Origin: a bacterium
Lineage (GTDB): Bacteria; Bacillota_I; Bacilli_A; RF39; UBA660
Length of the DNA stretch: 40,061 bases
Direction of reading: 5' to 3'
Assembly: GCA_019421005.1 (NCBI GenBank)
Contig: JAHZGA010000006.1
Coordinates: 1-40,061, forward strand
Shown: piece by piece, positions 16,556 to 24,884 of the stretch
How the letters are laid out: each line of letters begins with the position of its first letter
How positions within the stretch are numbered: the first letter of the stretch is position 1
Notes under the pieces: generated by a model
What the model was told of the DNA's origin: nothing
The model's database searches: none
The model's input: only the letters and a program-made list of their open reading frames with translations
Translations under genes and position numbers: made by a program

Positions 16556-17110
16556 ATGTTAAATAAATTAAATAAGTTTTTGTATTCATCTATAATAATT
16601 TCAGCTTTAATGTTGCTAATAGGTGTAACTTTTGTAATTTATCCTGAAATTTCATTTGCAACAATTACATATATTTTAGCTATTGTATTAGTAATTAATG
16701 GAATATATTTTCTAATTGAAAAAGAAAACAGTATTTTCTTTTCAAGTTTATTTACTTTAGGAATTATTGAAATATTATTTGGACTTGTTATTTTGTTAAA
16801 TCCAGATATTGTTAAAACATTATTTCCTATTGTAATAGGAATTATAATGGTAACTAAAGCTACATTAGATTTGAAATTATCAATGTTACTTTGTAAAAAT
16901 AAATATGATAGTTGGTTATATATATTTATATGTTCAATTATTTCAATAACGTGTGGAGTAATAATTATTTTAAATCCTAATATAGGTACAATTGCTTTAA
17001 CTACTTTTATAGGAATAGTAATTACCATTTATGCTTTATCTAATATTGTAGATACTTTCTTATTTAAAAAAGATATTAATAATATAATTAAATTATTAGA
17101 AAAAAAATAA
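16556..17110 (+). CDS. DUF308 (HdeD-like) membrane protein
   Basis: A 184-residue integral membrane protein with about six helices arranged as three related helical pairs, the layout of DUF308/HdeD-family proteins. The recurring pattern is LxxGxxxIxxPxxS/TxxxI, seen as LIGVTFVIYPEISFATITY, LVILLNPDIVKTLFPIVIG and GVIIILNPNIGTIALTTFIG. In enterobacteria HdeD is linked to acid resistance; no role is established for Firmicute homologues. AGGAGGAA precedes the ATG. It is the last gene of the kinase-GAPDH unit and ends in a terminator. Confidence 0.8.
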   Translation: MLNKLNKFLYSSIIISALMLLIGVTFVIYPEISFATITYILAIVLVINGIYFLIEKENSIFFSSLFTLGIIEILFGLVILLNPDIVKTLFPIVIGIIMVTKATLDLKLSMLLCKNKYDSWLYIFICSIISITCGVIIILNPNIGTIALTTFIGIVITIYALSNIVDTFLFKKDINNIIKLLEKK

Positions 17111-17114
17111 TATT

Positions 17115-17142
17115 AAAAAGCTTTCAAGTGAAAGTTTTTTTT
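17115..17142 (+). terminator. terminator of the kinase-gap-DUF308 unit
   Basis: CTTTC (17121-17125) pairs with GAAAG (17130-17134), extended by flanking A/T pairs, and is followed by eight Ts. Confidence 0.75.
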
Positions 17143-17197
17143 AATAGTTATTATTCAATAAATATATGGTGTATATAAAAATAATTCTACGGTTTTA

Positions 17198-17226
17198 AAG
17201 ACATTTACTGAAAATAATGATATAAT
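17198..17226 (+). promoter_or_regulatory. promoter of the S66 peptidase gene
   Basis: AAGACA (17198-17203), a 17-nt spacer and an extended -10 (TGA then TATAAT at 17221-17226). This leaves an AT-rich leader of about 100 nt in which I see no convincing structure. Confidence 0.45.
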
Positions 17227-17330
17227 TAATTCGAGTTTAATATATACAAATTACTTATATTGAAATTAAATCTTATGATATGAATTTCGATAATGTAATA
17301 AATATAGTGATATTATAGGAGAGAAAGAAT

Positions 17331-18362
17331 ATGATTGTACCAGAGAAATTAAAAAAAGGCGATACCGTTGCACTAGTGAGTTTATCAAGTGGTATGGGTG
17401 GAGAAAAAGAATTCTATCACCGCTATTTATTAGGAAAAGAAAGATTAGAAAAAGAATTTGGTTTAAATGTCGTGGTTATGCCAAACGCTTTAAAAGGCTG
17501 TGAATATTTATATAACCATCCAGAAGCAAGGGCAAATGATTTAATGGAAGCCTTTAAAAACAAAAATATAAAAGCTATTTTTACTATGATTGGTGGAGAT
17601 GATAGTATAAGAATAATCCCTTATATAGATAATGAAGTTATAAAAAATAATCCTAAAATATTTATTGGTTATTCAGATACTACGGTAACAAATATGTTAT
17701 TATATAAAAATGGATTAATTTCATATTATGGACCATCATTATTATCTGAAATAGCAGAAAATGGTAGTATGCACGAATATACTAAAAAACATTTAGAAAA
17801 TGCTTTGTTTAAAAATGATAGTATAGTAATAAAATCTAGTGAAGAATGGACCAATGATAGAATTGATTGGACTGATGAAACAAAAAATAGTGAATTTAGA
17901 AAAATGAAAAAAGAAGTGCATGGATATGAAGTATTGCAAGGAAGTGGTATTTTTCAAGGTAAATTACTTGGTGGATGTTTAGATGTAATGAATATGATTA
18001 TTGGAACATCTATTTGGCCAGATGTTAATGAATGGGAAAATAAAATATTATTTATTGAAACTAGTGAAGAAAAACCCTCACCAGATAATGTGGTATATTT
18101 TTTAAGACATTTAGTCGCACTAGGAATAATGAATAAGATTAATGGTATAATTGTTGGTAAACCTAAAGATGAGGTATACTATGATGAATATAAAAAAGCA
18201 TTTTTAAAAGTGATAAAAGAAGAAGAAAATTTAAATTTACCAATTTTATATAATGTTAATTTTGGCCACAGTGCCCCAATGTGTACTCTTCCTTATGGAA
18301 TAAATGCTGTAGTTAATCTTGATAATAAAATAATTACTATCGAAAATAATTTAATCAATTAA
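17331..18362 (+). CDS. S66 family LD-carboxypeptidase, MccF-like
   Basis: A 343-residue serine peptidase of family S66. Members either trim L,D-bonds in muropeptides (LdcA) or cleave modified peptidyl-adenylates such as microcin C (MccF). The catalytic residues are Ser at about 115 in GYSDTT, Glu at about 243 in FIETSEEKP and His at about 313 in NFGHSAPMCTLPYG. These spacings and the length fit the MccF subgroup better than short LdcA. There is no signal peptide, so it acts in the cytoplasm on recycled or imported substrates. The ATG follows AGGAGAG. It is monocistronic, between a terminator and the tyrS T-box. No toxin genes are nearby, so a self-immunity role is not supported by context. 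Confidence 0.85.
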   Translation: MIVPEKLKKGDTVALVSLSSGMGGEKEFYHRYLLGKERLEKEFGLNVVVMPNALKGCEYLYNHPEARANDLMEAFKNKNIKAIFTMIGGDDSIRIIPYIDNEVIKNNPKIFIGYSDTTVTNMLLYKNGLISYYGPSLLSEIAENGSMHEYTKKHLENALFKNDSIVIKSSEEWTNDRIDWTDETKNSEFRKMKKEVHGYEVLQGSGIFQGKLLGGCLDVMNMIIGTSIWPDVNEWENKILFIETSEEKPSPDNVVYFLRHLVALGIMNKINGIIVGKPKDEVYYDEYKKAFLKVIKEEENLNLPILYNVNFGHSAPMCTLPYGINAVVNLDNKIITIENNLIN

Positions 18363-18388
18363 AGTATTAACGTTATAAATAAATTGTA

Positions 18389-18418
18389 TTGCAAGGATAA
18401 TTAGACATATGATATAAT
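18389..18418 (+). promoter_or_regulatory. promoter of the tyrS T-box
   Basis: TTGCAA (18389-18394), an 18-nt spacer and TATAAT (18413-18418). Transcription should begin near 18425, at the start of the T-box leader. Confidence 0.6.
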
Positions 18419-18424
18419 AATAAC

Positions 18425-18643
18425 ATAATTAAGTTGTGATTAACAAACAAGTAGTTTATACACATTTTAATATAGAGAGTTTATGTGTGGTGAAAATAAA
18501 CAAATATGTATAAATGAATTACATTGTTATGAACTTAATCGGGTAACTCCGTTAAAAGAATGAGAGCTTGTAATAACAAGAAATAAGGTGGTACCACGGA
18601 TAAATATTTCGTCCTTTTAGAAAATTTTATCCGTGTTTTTTTT
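18425..18643 (+). ncRNA. T-box riboswitch, tyrosine
   Basis: A T-box leader controlling tyrS by sensing uncharged tRNA-Tyr. The conserved AAGGTGGTACCACGG is at 18585-18599. An AGAGAG segment of Stem I is at about 18473. A candidate specifier TAC (Tyr) lies at 18520-18522. The terminator pairs CACGGATAAA, which overlaps the end of the T-box sequence, with TTTATCCGTG (18626-18635) and runs into eight Ts. When uncharged tRNA-Tyr binds, the antiterminator forms instead and tyrS is read. The specifier placement is by eye. Confidence 0.9.
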
Positions 18644-18662
18644 ATGAAAGAGAGGAAAAAAT

Positions 18663-19865
18663 ATGACAAAACAAGAAAAAATTGAATTAATAATTAGAAA
18701 ATGTACTCAAATTTTTAATGAAAATTCATTAAGAAAAAAATTAAGCGGTAATAAAAAATTAGTAGTAAAATTTGGCGCTGACCCATCAAGACCTGATTTA
18801 CATCTGGGACATACAGTTTCTTTAAGATTACTAAAAGATTTACAAGATTTAGGTCATGAAATAGTTTTTGTAATAGGAGATTTTACTGCAATGATTGGTG
18901 ATCCATCTGGAAGAAGTAAAACAAGACCAGCACTTACATTTGAAGAAACAAGAAAAAGTGGTGAAACATACTTTAAACAAGTTACTAAAATTTTAGATCC
19001 ATCAAAAACTAAAATCGTTTACAATAGTGAATGGTTATCTAAAATGAACTTTAATGATGTATTAGAACTAACTGGAAAATATACAGTAGCTAGAATTCTT
19101 GAGAGGGATGATTTTAATAATAGATTTAAAAACAATATTCCAATAGGTATTCATGAATTTATGTATCCGCTAATGCAAGGATATGATTCTGTTGTTTTAA
19201 ATGCTGATATAGAAATAGGTGGAACAGATCAAACTTTCAATTTGTTAGTAGGTCGTGAACTTCAAAAAGATTATGAGCAAAATCAACAAGATGTACTTGT
19301 TTTACCACTACTTGTAGGATTAGACGGTAAAGAAAAAATGTCTAAATCATTAGATAACTATATTGGAATAGATGAACCAGCTAATATAATGTATGAAAAA
19401 GCAATGAAAATACCTGATGATATATTATTTGAATATTTTAAATTAACTACAGATATTAATTTAGATAGTATTAAAAAATTAATAGATGAAGATATTATTC
19501 TAGCACATAAAAAATATGCTGAAGAAATAATTAAAATGTATCATGGTAAAGAATATATTAAAGATGCTGAAGAAAGATATAATACAATTGCAAAAGGTGG
19601 TATACCAGAAAATATTGAAATATTTGAATTAGAAAAAACATTAATTAACGATGGAATACCATTAATTGATTTATTAAAACTTTCTTATATAGTTCCCTCA
19701 AAATCTGAAGGAAAAAGAATGATAAATCAAAATGGAATTAGTCTAAATGGAATAAAAATAAATGATGTAAATATGGTTGTAACTATAGAAAACTTTGTTA
19801 ATAATGAATTGATAATTCAAAAAGGAAAAAACAAATTTAAAAAAATAATATTAAAAAGAAACTAA
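18663..19865 (+). CDS. tyrS: tyrosyl-tRNA synthetase
   Basis: A 400-residue class I synthetase that charges tRNA-Tyr. The HIGH-type motif HLGH is at residues 47-50 and KMSKS at about 225 in GKEKMSKSLDN. FGADPSRPD, GDFTAMIGDPSGR and the C-terminal S4 RNA-binding domain (about 340-400, KSEGKRMINQNGISLNG) agree with the TyrZ/TyrS2-like form. GAGAGG precedes the ATG. It is controlled by the T-box immediately upstream. Its stop codon overlaps the stop of the convergent sortase gene by 4 nt, with a shared terminator spanning both ends. Confidence 0.97.
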   Translation: MTKQEKIELIIRKCTQIFNENSLRKKLSGNKKLVVKFGADPSRPDLHLGHTVSLRLLKDLQDLGHEIVFVIGDFTAMIGDPSGRSKTRPALTFEETRKSGETYFKQVTKILDPSKTKIVYNSEWLSKMNFNDVLELTGKYTVARILERDDFNNRFKNNIPIGIHEFMYPLMQGYDSVVLNADIEIGGTDQTFNLLVGRELQKDYEQNQQDVLVLPLLVGLDGKEKMSKSLDNYIGIDEPANIMYEKAMKIPDDILFEYFKLTTDINLDSIKKLIDEDIILAHKKYAEEIIKMYHGKEYIKDAEERYNTIAKGGIPENIEIFELEKTLINDGIPLIDLLKLSYIVPSKSEGKRMINQNGISLNGIKINDVNMVVTIENFVNNELIIQKGKNKFKKIILKRN

Positions 19866-19882
19866 TTTCTAGTTTCTTTTTT
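19853..19882. terminator. bidirectional terminator embedded in the tyrS and sortase 3' ends
   Basis: AAAAAGAAACTA (19853-19864) pairs over 12 bases with TAGTTTCTTTTT (19870-19881) around a 5-nt loop. It has a T-run on the plus strand and a matching one on the minus strand. The stem encodes the last codons of both genes and contains both overlapping stop codons. Confidence 0.8.
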
Positions 19883-21553
19883 AATTAATTTAGCATGCAT
19901 AACAACTCGGTGATTATAATTATCTTGACAAGTTGATAAAGTTAAAACCTTATCATTAGTATTAACATCAGCTGAAAAATTAAATACACTTCTTTCTTTC
20001 AAAGTAGTAAGGAACTTTTCATATTGATTTGTTGTTGGAAAATCTGTAGTAATATAATAACTTTCAGCTTCAATTGAATAAACACTAAAGACTTGCCATA
20101 AAGTATTCTCTGAAGGTGTAGATAACTTAATAATATGATTATTTGAATTGTTATACCAATCACTTGTTAGAATATTTTTTAAAGATCCAAACATAGTTGT
20201 ATCCAATCTACCATGACCATAAATAATAGTATTTTTACTCAAGTTACCTAAATCATTTCTTTTATCAGCAAATATCCATCCAGCATTATTATAAGAACCA
20301 TTAAAAGCATGATGTAAATAATAATCATTATCACCAGATTGAACAATAGGGTAATTTATATTTGTACCATTTACTTTAATCCAACCAACAGTATCACTGT
20401 TTATTTTCAATAACTCATCAAAATCAACACTTATTAAATCCATCTTCATGTAGCGCCAATAATCACTTAAAGCGGTTTCATCAACTGAACCTTCATCAGG
20501 AGGATTAACAGCCTCACCACCATCACTTTTTTTAACTTCAACCTTATCTTTAATATCATCATTTATTTTATTTGTTTTAGCCCCATCAAAGAACCATCTA
20601 ACTAAAAAGTAACATCCAATACCGACTATAATAACAGAAGCAATCATAATAAAGGTATAAATATTAAACTTCTTTTTTTTCTTTTCTTTTTGAAAATAAC
20701 TATCTTTAGCAATTGGTTCAAACGTTTCAATTTTAGTTGAACCAACAACAACTGTCTGATTTAAAAATATATTTAAATCACTTATAGATTTTTCATTAAG
20801 TTGATTATTTAAAATAGCAAATTTCAAATCACTCTCATTTAAATAAAAAATAAACTTATTAACAGTTTCTAAAACTAAATTAACATTAACCATTGTTATT
20901 GTTTTTAATTTTTCATTTAAAATATTATTAAAATATATAATAATAGTATCACTAATGCCATTAGAACTATTTAAAGGTTTATAAGATAAATTATTAACTT
21001 CAATAAAAAATTTAAATTCAGTTTGACTATTATCAAGACCTAAACAATAATGAGTATTATTAATATTTATTTTACAAATAATAGAATATAATTTATTTCT
21101 ATAAGAAAGAGGTCTAGTAGTTGAAAGAGGTTCTAGTTTAATATTAGTTGTAATACTAGTTATCTCAATTGTTTTATCTAAAAATAAATCTAAATTATTT
21201 AAGCTATTATCATTTAATAAATATGGCGTTTTATCTTTAATATAAAATTTTAAATCACTCTCTAAAATATAAAACTTAAATTTATTGATACTTTTAACAA
21301 TACTATTTATATCAATATTAGTAGAGTTACTGATATAAAAATTAATCTTATTAATAAAGTGTTCTATGATAGTAATTTTATTATTTTCCCACGGTAAAAA
21401 GGAACCATCAATATTGTATTCTTTCCAAGTATTTTTCTTAATACATTTTAATTCATTTGAACTACTATTAAAAAGAAATAGGTACTGACTAGTTCCTAAT
21501 AAAATTTCATCTATAAAAATATATGATTCATTATTGTAAGTTAATTCTTTCAT
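19862..21553 (-). CDS. class B-like sortase with a duplicated N-terminal cytoplasmic domain
   Basis: A 563-residue protein. The C-terminal third is a sortase: INYPIVQSGDNDYYLHHAF and AGWIFADKRND are class B-like. Catalytic His is in IIYGHG (about 446), Cys in LSTCQD (about 541) and Arg in NHRVV (about 549). A single membrane helix lies at about 298-320, which in the usual type II sortase topology places residues 1-297 inside the cell. That region contains two related modules (about 1-145 and 146-290). Each starts with a Y-x(4)-Y strand pattern and ends with an ESDLKF motif followed by an LxxFLxxT segment. I do not recognise this module. Sortases normally have only a few residues before the membrane. 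The ribosome-binding site (AAGGG, about 12 nt upstream) is weak. The gene has its own promoter. Confidence 0.85.
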   Translation of the reverse strand: MKELTYNNESYIFIDEILLGTSQYLFLFNSSSNELKCIKKNTWKEYNIDGSFLPWENNKITIIEHFINKINFYISNSTNIDINSIVKSINKFKFYILESDLKFYIKDKTPYLLNDNSLNNLDLFLDKTIEITSITTNIKLEPLSTTRPLSYRNKLYSIICKININNTHYCLGLDNSQTEFKFFIEVNNLSYKPLNSSNGISDTIIIYFNNILNEKLKTITMVNVNLVLETVNKFIFYLNESDLKFAILNNQLNEKSISDLNIFLNQTVVVGSTKIETFEPIAKDSYFQKEKKKKKFNIYTFIMIASVIIVGIGCYFLVRWFFDGAKTNKINDDIKDKVEVKKSDGGEAVNPPDEGSVDETALSDYWRYMKMDLISVDFDELLKINSDTVGWIKVNGTNINYPIVQSGDNDYYLHHAFNGSYNNAGWIFADKRNDLGNLSKNTIIYGHGRLDTTMFGSLKNILTSDWYNNSNNHIIKLSTPSENTLWQVFSVYSIEAESYYITTDFPTTNQYEKFLTTLKERSVFNFSADVNTNDKVLTLSTCQDNYNHRVVMHAKLIKKETRN

Positions 21554-21583
21554 ACTATCACATAACCCTTTTTACTTATAATA

Positions 21584-21612
21584 AATATAGCATATTTACG
21601 TTAAAATGTAAA
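21584..21612 (-). promoter_or_regulatory. sortase promoter
   Basis: On the minus strand TTTACA (21607-21612), a 17-nt spacer and an extended -10 (TGC then TATATT at 21584-21589). It allows the sortase to be transcribed separately from the two genes upstream. Confidence 0.6.
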
Positions 21613-21614
21613 GA

Positions 21615-22463
21615 TTATTTATTGGTTAGACGGTATAGATTAAAAGATGGTTTATCTAAAAAACGGTAATTTATTTTAGAACAACCTAAACCGCTAGAAA
21701 TATATAAATCGGTATTTTTCAATTTATAATATTCATCATAATATTTTTTAGAACCATTTGGTAAATATACTGCTCCAATAAAAGGTAATCTAATTTGTCC
21801 ATTATGAGAATGACCTGCTAAAATTAAATCGTAATTATTATAATTGATATCTTTAATATAATCTGGTTCATGTAATAATAAAATCTTATATATAGGTTTT
21901 TCTTCATCATTTAAAGTATTTAAATAATTTTCAATTTTAGTAATTTTCGGTTTAATATCATTACCTAAATTAGAACTTATACCAGCTAAAAAAATATAAT
22001 TATTGCCATTATCATAAATAGAAGTATAATCATCATTTAAATTAGTAAAACCACTTTCCTTAATAATATTTTCCCAATTATCTAAATCATGATTTCCTAA
22101 AATAGCATACTTATTAATTGAAACTTTAATATCATTTAAATTTTTAATTAAACCATTTTGTTCTTTAATTGATAATTTATGCTTCTTATCTAATAAATCA
22201 CCAGTTAAAACAACTATATCAGGTTTAATAATATTAATTTTCTTAACTACTTTTTTTAAATCATTTTCATTAAAAGTTGTTCCATAATGTAAATCAGTTA
22301 AATGAACAATTTTAAAACCATGAAAATTATCAGTTAAGTTATCATTAGTAATTTTATATTCCTTAACAATTAATCCTTTTGGACCAAGATATCTACTATA
22401 TAAAACACAACCTCCAATTAGAAGAATAAAAATTAAAATATAAATAAGAATTTTCTTTTTCAT
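21615..22463 (-). CDS. membrane-anchored metallophosphoesterase (YkuE/YaeI-like)
   Basis: A 282-residue calcineurin-like phosphoesterase with an N-terminal membrane anchor (about residues 4-24). All metal-binding motifs are present: HLTDLHYG, VVLTGDLLD, LGNHD, LLLHEPD and GHSHNGQIRLP. This order and the SSGLG segment near the end match the YkuE/YaeI group. Members act on phosphoester bonds of membrane-linked substrates; the substrate here is unknown. The ATG lies 5 nt downstream of the CPBP gene's stop on the minus strand, suggesting cotranscription. The sortase follows 61 nt later with its own promoter. Confidence 0.88.
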   Translation of the reverse strand: MKKKILIYILIFILLIGGCVLYSRYLGPKGLIVKEYKITNDNLTDNFHGFKIVHLTDLHYGTTFNENDLKKVVKKINIIKPDIVVLTGDLLDKKHKLSIKEQNGLIKNLNDIKVSINKYAILGNHDLDNWENIIKESGFTNLNDDYTSIYDNGNNYIFLAGISSNLGNDIKPKITKIENYLNTLNDEEKPIYKILLLHEPDYIKDINYNNYDLILAGHSHNGQIRLPFIGAVYLPNGSKKYYDEYYKLKNTDLYISSGLGCSKINYRFLDKPSFNLYRLTNK

Positions 22464-22468
22464 TTAAA

Positions 22469-23158
22469 TCACCCAAAAATTAATGTAACAAACTGTAACG
22501 ATAATAATAGACCATTATGAATAAAATGTAATCCCATAGGAACAAAAATATTTTTAGATTTTACTAATGTATAAGCAAAAATTATTCCAGGAATAGAATA
22601 AGGAATTATATATAAAAGGTCAGTTAAACTATTGTAAGAAGTAAAAACATGCATACTACCAAAAACAATTCCTGAAGCTAAAATAAAAATAATATTATTT
22701 GAAAAAATGTTTCGGAATGCTTGTCTAAAAACTAATTCCTCAATAATAGGTGCGAGGATAACAGCTTGTATAAAAATAAAAATAGGGTCTTCTTTAAACA
22801 ATGTTCTGATAGACTGCTCGTTATTAGCAATGTTACTATCAGTAAAAATCATAATTATTAAATTACTAAACATCATTAACCCTAAAGCAATAAACCAATA
22901 TTTAATATAAGTTTTAAAATAAGTTAAATGATTTTTTTTGATATCTTTTAAATTATTATTTATAGTATCTTTAAAAAGAGTATAAATAACAATTATAATT
23001 AATAAATCAATTATAATCGAATAAATATGTTTTATAATATCCGGTAATTGATTAACATCGATATTAAAAATAACAAATGGTAAAGCTGCAAATTTATTAA
23101 AAATAAAATAAGTTAAAATAGCTAAAACTCCAAGTAAAATTGATTTTAATTTGTTCAT
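22469..23158 (-). CDS. CPBP family intramembrane glutamic endopeptidase (CAAX-protease-like)
   Basis: A 229-residue integral membrane protein with about six to seven helices. It carries the CPBP/Rce1-type catalytic motifs: EELVFRQAFRN (the EExxxR motif), FGSMHVF (the second-motif His) and GLHFIHNGL (the third). Eukaryotic relatives cleave prenylated CAAX proteins; bacterial ones often act in bacteriocin maturation or immunity, or have no known role. The start is ATG 23158, 8 nt from GGAGAG. The in-frame GTG at 23167 overlaps that ribosome-binding site. It is first in a minus-strand unit with the metallophosphoesterase and divergent from rimP. Confidence 0.85.
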   Translation of the reverse strand: MNKLKSILLGVLAILTYFIFNKFAALPFVIFNIDVNQLPDIIKHIYSIIIDLLIIIVIYTLFKDTINNNLKDIKKNHLTYFKTYIKYWFIALGLMMFSNLIIMIFTDSNIANNEQSIRTLFKEDPIFIFIQAVILAPIIEELVFRQAFRNIFSNNIIFILASGIVFGSMHVFTSYNSLTDLLYIIPYSIPGIIFAYTLVKSKNIFVPMGLHFIHNGLLLSLQFVTLIFG

Positions 23159-23214
23159 TTGTATCACTCTCCTTATTAATTATACCAAAAAATGAACAAA
23201 AAATATAAAAAAGT

Positions 23215-23243
23215 GTTAAAAATTTATAAAATTGTGATATAAT
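23215..23243 (+). promoter_or_regulatory. promoter of the rimP-nusA-ylxR-infB operon
   Basis: An extended -10 (TGA then TATAAT at 23238-23243) is clear. The hexamer 17 nt upstream, GTTAAA, is a poor -35, so the extended -10 probably carries the promoter. Confidence 0.5.
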
Positions 23244-23257
23244 GTATTAGACAGAGG

Positions 23258-23280
23258 AAGAGTGGGCAAAACCCACTCTT
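23258..23280 (+). promoter_or_regulatory. leader hairpin before rimP
   Basis: AAGAGTGGG (23258-23266) pairs perfectly with CCCACTCTT (23272-23280) around CAAAA. It lies in the 5' leader just upstream of the rimP GGAGG (about 23292). It is one of the most GC-rich hairpins in the window. It lacks a long T-run, so RNA stability or attenuation are both possible. Confidence 0.6.
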
Positions 23281-23300
23281 TAATAAATATAGGAGGTAAC

Positions 23301-23552
23301 ATGGAAGAAATTAGAAAAAGAATTGAACCAATTATTCGTGAAAATGGTTATATTCTAGATAGTGTCGAATATGTGAAAGAAGGTAAAACTAATTCATTAG
23401 TAGTTGTTATTGATAAAGATAATATAACAGTAGAAGACTGTGTAATTGTCAGTAACTTAATTAATCCAATAATAGATGAAATAGATATTATTAAAGAAAG
23501 CTATATTTTGGATGTATGCACAAAGGAAAGAGGAAAAGAAGATGAACACTAA
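23301..23552 (+). CDS. rimP: ribosome maturation factor RimP, N-terminal domain only
   Basis: An 83-residue protein matching only the first domain of RimP, which helps mature the 30S subunit. Visible matches are IEPIIRENGYILDSVEYVKE, LVVVIDKDNITVEDCVIVSN and the final strand SYILDVC. In typical RimP (about 150 residues) this strand reads LEVSSPG and leads into a C-terminal SH3-like domain. Here it changes to TKERGKEDEH and stops, inside the start of nusA. ATG 23301 follows AGGAGG; the longer frame from 23262 crosses the leader hairpin. First gene of the nusA-infB operon, overlapping nusA by 11 nt. Confidence 0.85.
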   Translation: MEEIRKRIEPIIRENGYILDSVEYVKEGKTNSLVVVIDKDNITVEDCVIVSNLINPIIDEIDIIKESYILDVCTKERGKEDEH

Positions 23553-24612
23553 AGAATTTAAATTAGCAGTTGATTTATTAGTTAAAGAAAAAGGAATTGA
23601 TAAAGAAATTATTTATGAAGCTTTAGAACTAGCATTGACATCAGCATATAAGAAAAATTATAAATCACTTCCTAATGTAAGAGTTCAAATTGATGATGAA
23701 GCAGGAGAAGTAAAAGTTTTTTCATATAAAACTGTTGTTGATGAAATTAATGATGAAAGAATTGAATTAACATTAGATGAAGCAAGAAAAATAGTTCCTA
23801 ATATAAAAGTAGGAGAGACAATTGAAGAAGAAGTAACTCCAAAAGATTTTGGTCGAGTAGCAGCAGCAACAGCTAAACAAGTTGTTGTTCAAAAAATAAG
23901 AGAAGCTGAAAGAAATAATATCTTATCACTTTATGAAGATAAACAAGATGAAATGACTTCTGGTTTAGTTGCTATGGAAGATGTTAGAAACTACTATATT
24001 GATTTAGGAAAAGCTCAAGGAATTTTACCTAAAAGTGAAACTATTCCTGGTGAAGTAATAAAAATGGGTTCTAATATTAAAGTATATATTACTAAAGTAG
24101 AAAGTAATTCAAAAGGACCAATTATTTTATTATCAAGAAATCACTATGGATTTGTTAAAAGATTATTTGAACTTGAAATTCCAGAAATAAATGAAGGAAT
24201 TATCCTTATCTATAGTATTGCTAGAGATGCTGGAAATCGTACTAAAATAGCTGTATATTCTGAAAACTCTAAAGTAGATGCAATTGGATCTTGTATAGGA
24301 GAAAGAGGAGTTAGAATTGGAAATATAATTAAAGAATTAAACGGTGAAAAAATTGATGTAGTTGCGTACAATAGTGATGCATCTAAATTCATTGAAAATG
24401 CTTTAAGTCCAGCTAAAAATTTAAGAGTATTTATAACCGACGAAAAGAAAAAAGAAGCAATGGTTATAGTAGATAAAGATAATCTTTCACTGGCAATAGG
24501 AAAAAAAGGTATGAATGTTCGTTTAGCTAGTAGATTAACTCATTACAAAATAGATGTAAAAACAATTGAACAAGCTAAAGAAGAAGGAATTAATATCGTA
24601 TTGGAGGGATAA
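23542..24612 (+). CDS. nusA: transcription termination/antitermination factor NusA
   Basis: A 356-residue RNA polymerase-binding factor that modulates pausing, termination and antitermination. The N-terminal RNAP-binding domain (about 1-125) opens with the expected ALELALTSAYKK. It is followed by an S1 domain (about 130-200, with IPGEVIKMGSNIKVYITKVE) and two KH domains. These show IGSCIGERGVRIGNIIKELN and LAIGKKGMNVRLASRLTHYK. There is no acidic C-terminal extension, as in Bacillus. The start is ATG 23542, after GGAAAAGAAG; the longer frame overlaps rimP more deeply. It sits in the classical rimP-nusA-ylxR-infB order. Confidence 0.97.
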   Translation: MNTKEFKLAVDLLVKEKGIDKEIIYEALELALTSAYKKNYKSLPNVRVQIDDEAGEVKVFSYKTVVDEINDERIELTLDEARKIVPNIKVGETIEEEVTPKDFGRVAAATAKQVVVQKIREAERNNILSLYEDKQDEMTSGLVAMEDVRNYYIDLGKAQGILPKSETIPGEVIKMGSNIKVYITKVESNSKGPIILLSRNHYGFVKRLFELEIPEINEGIILIYSIARDAGNRTKIAVYSENSKVDAIGSCIGERGVRIGNIIKELNGEKIDVVAYNSDASKFIENALSPAKNLRVFITDEKKKEAMVIVDKDNLSLAIGKKGMNVRLASRLTHYKIDVKTIEQAKEEGINIVLEG

Positions 24613-24613
24613 C

Positions 24614-24868
24614 ATGAAAGTAAAAAAAATCCCAATGAGAACTTGTGTTGTAAGTAGGGAAAAATTACCGAAAATGGAATTAATTAGAATTGTAAGAACT
24701 CCATCAAATGAAGTTAAAATAGATTTAACTGGTAAATTAAATGGTAAAGGTGCTTACTTAAAAAAAGATATTGAAGTTATAAAAAAAGCTCAAAAAAGTA
24801 AAATTTTAAATAAATATTTAGAAATAGAAATACCTGATAGTTTGTATGATGAACTTTTAAAAATATAA
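24614..24868 (+). CDS. ylxR: YlxR/RnpM family RNA-binding protein
   Basis: An 84-residue protein of the DUF448/YlxR family, encoded between nusA and infB as in most Firmicutes. The family's PMRTCVVSREKLPKMELIRI opening and the LTGKLNGKGAYL segment (usually GRGAYLC) are clear. YlxR has been reported to bind RNase P RNA and modulate its activity (RnpM) and to affect transcription. ATG 24614 is preceded by GGAGGG at the end of nusA. The longer in-frame start lies inside nusA. The ribosomal-protein-like ylxQ that usually follows is missing. Confidence 0.9.
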   Translation: MKVKKIPMRTCVVSREKLPKMELIRIVRTPSNEVKIDLTGKLNGKGAYLKKDIEVIKKAQKSKILNKYLEIEIPDSLYDELLKI

Positions 24869-24884
24869 AAAAGAGGTGATTATT

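Noticed and set aside
23262..23300. Longer rimP start
   Set aside because: It would read through the GC-rich leader hairpin and has no ribosome-binding site; ATG 23301 follows AGGAGG.
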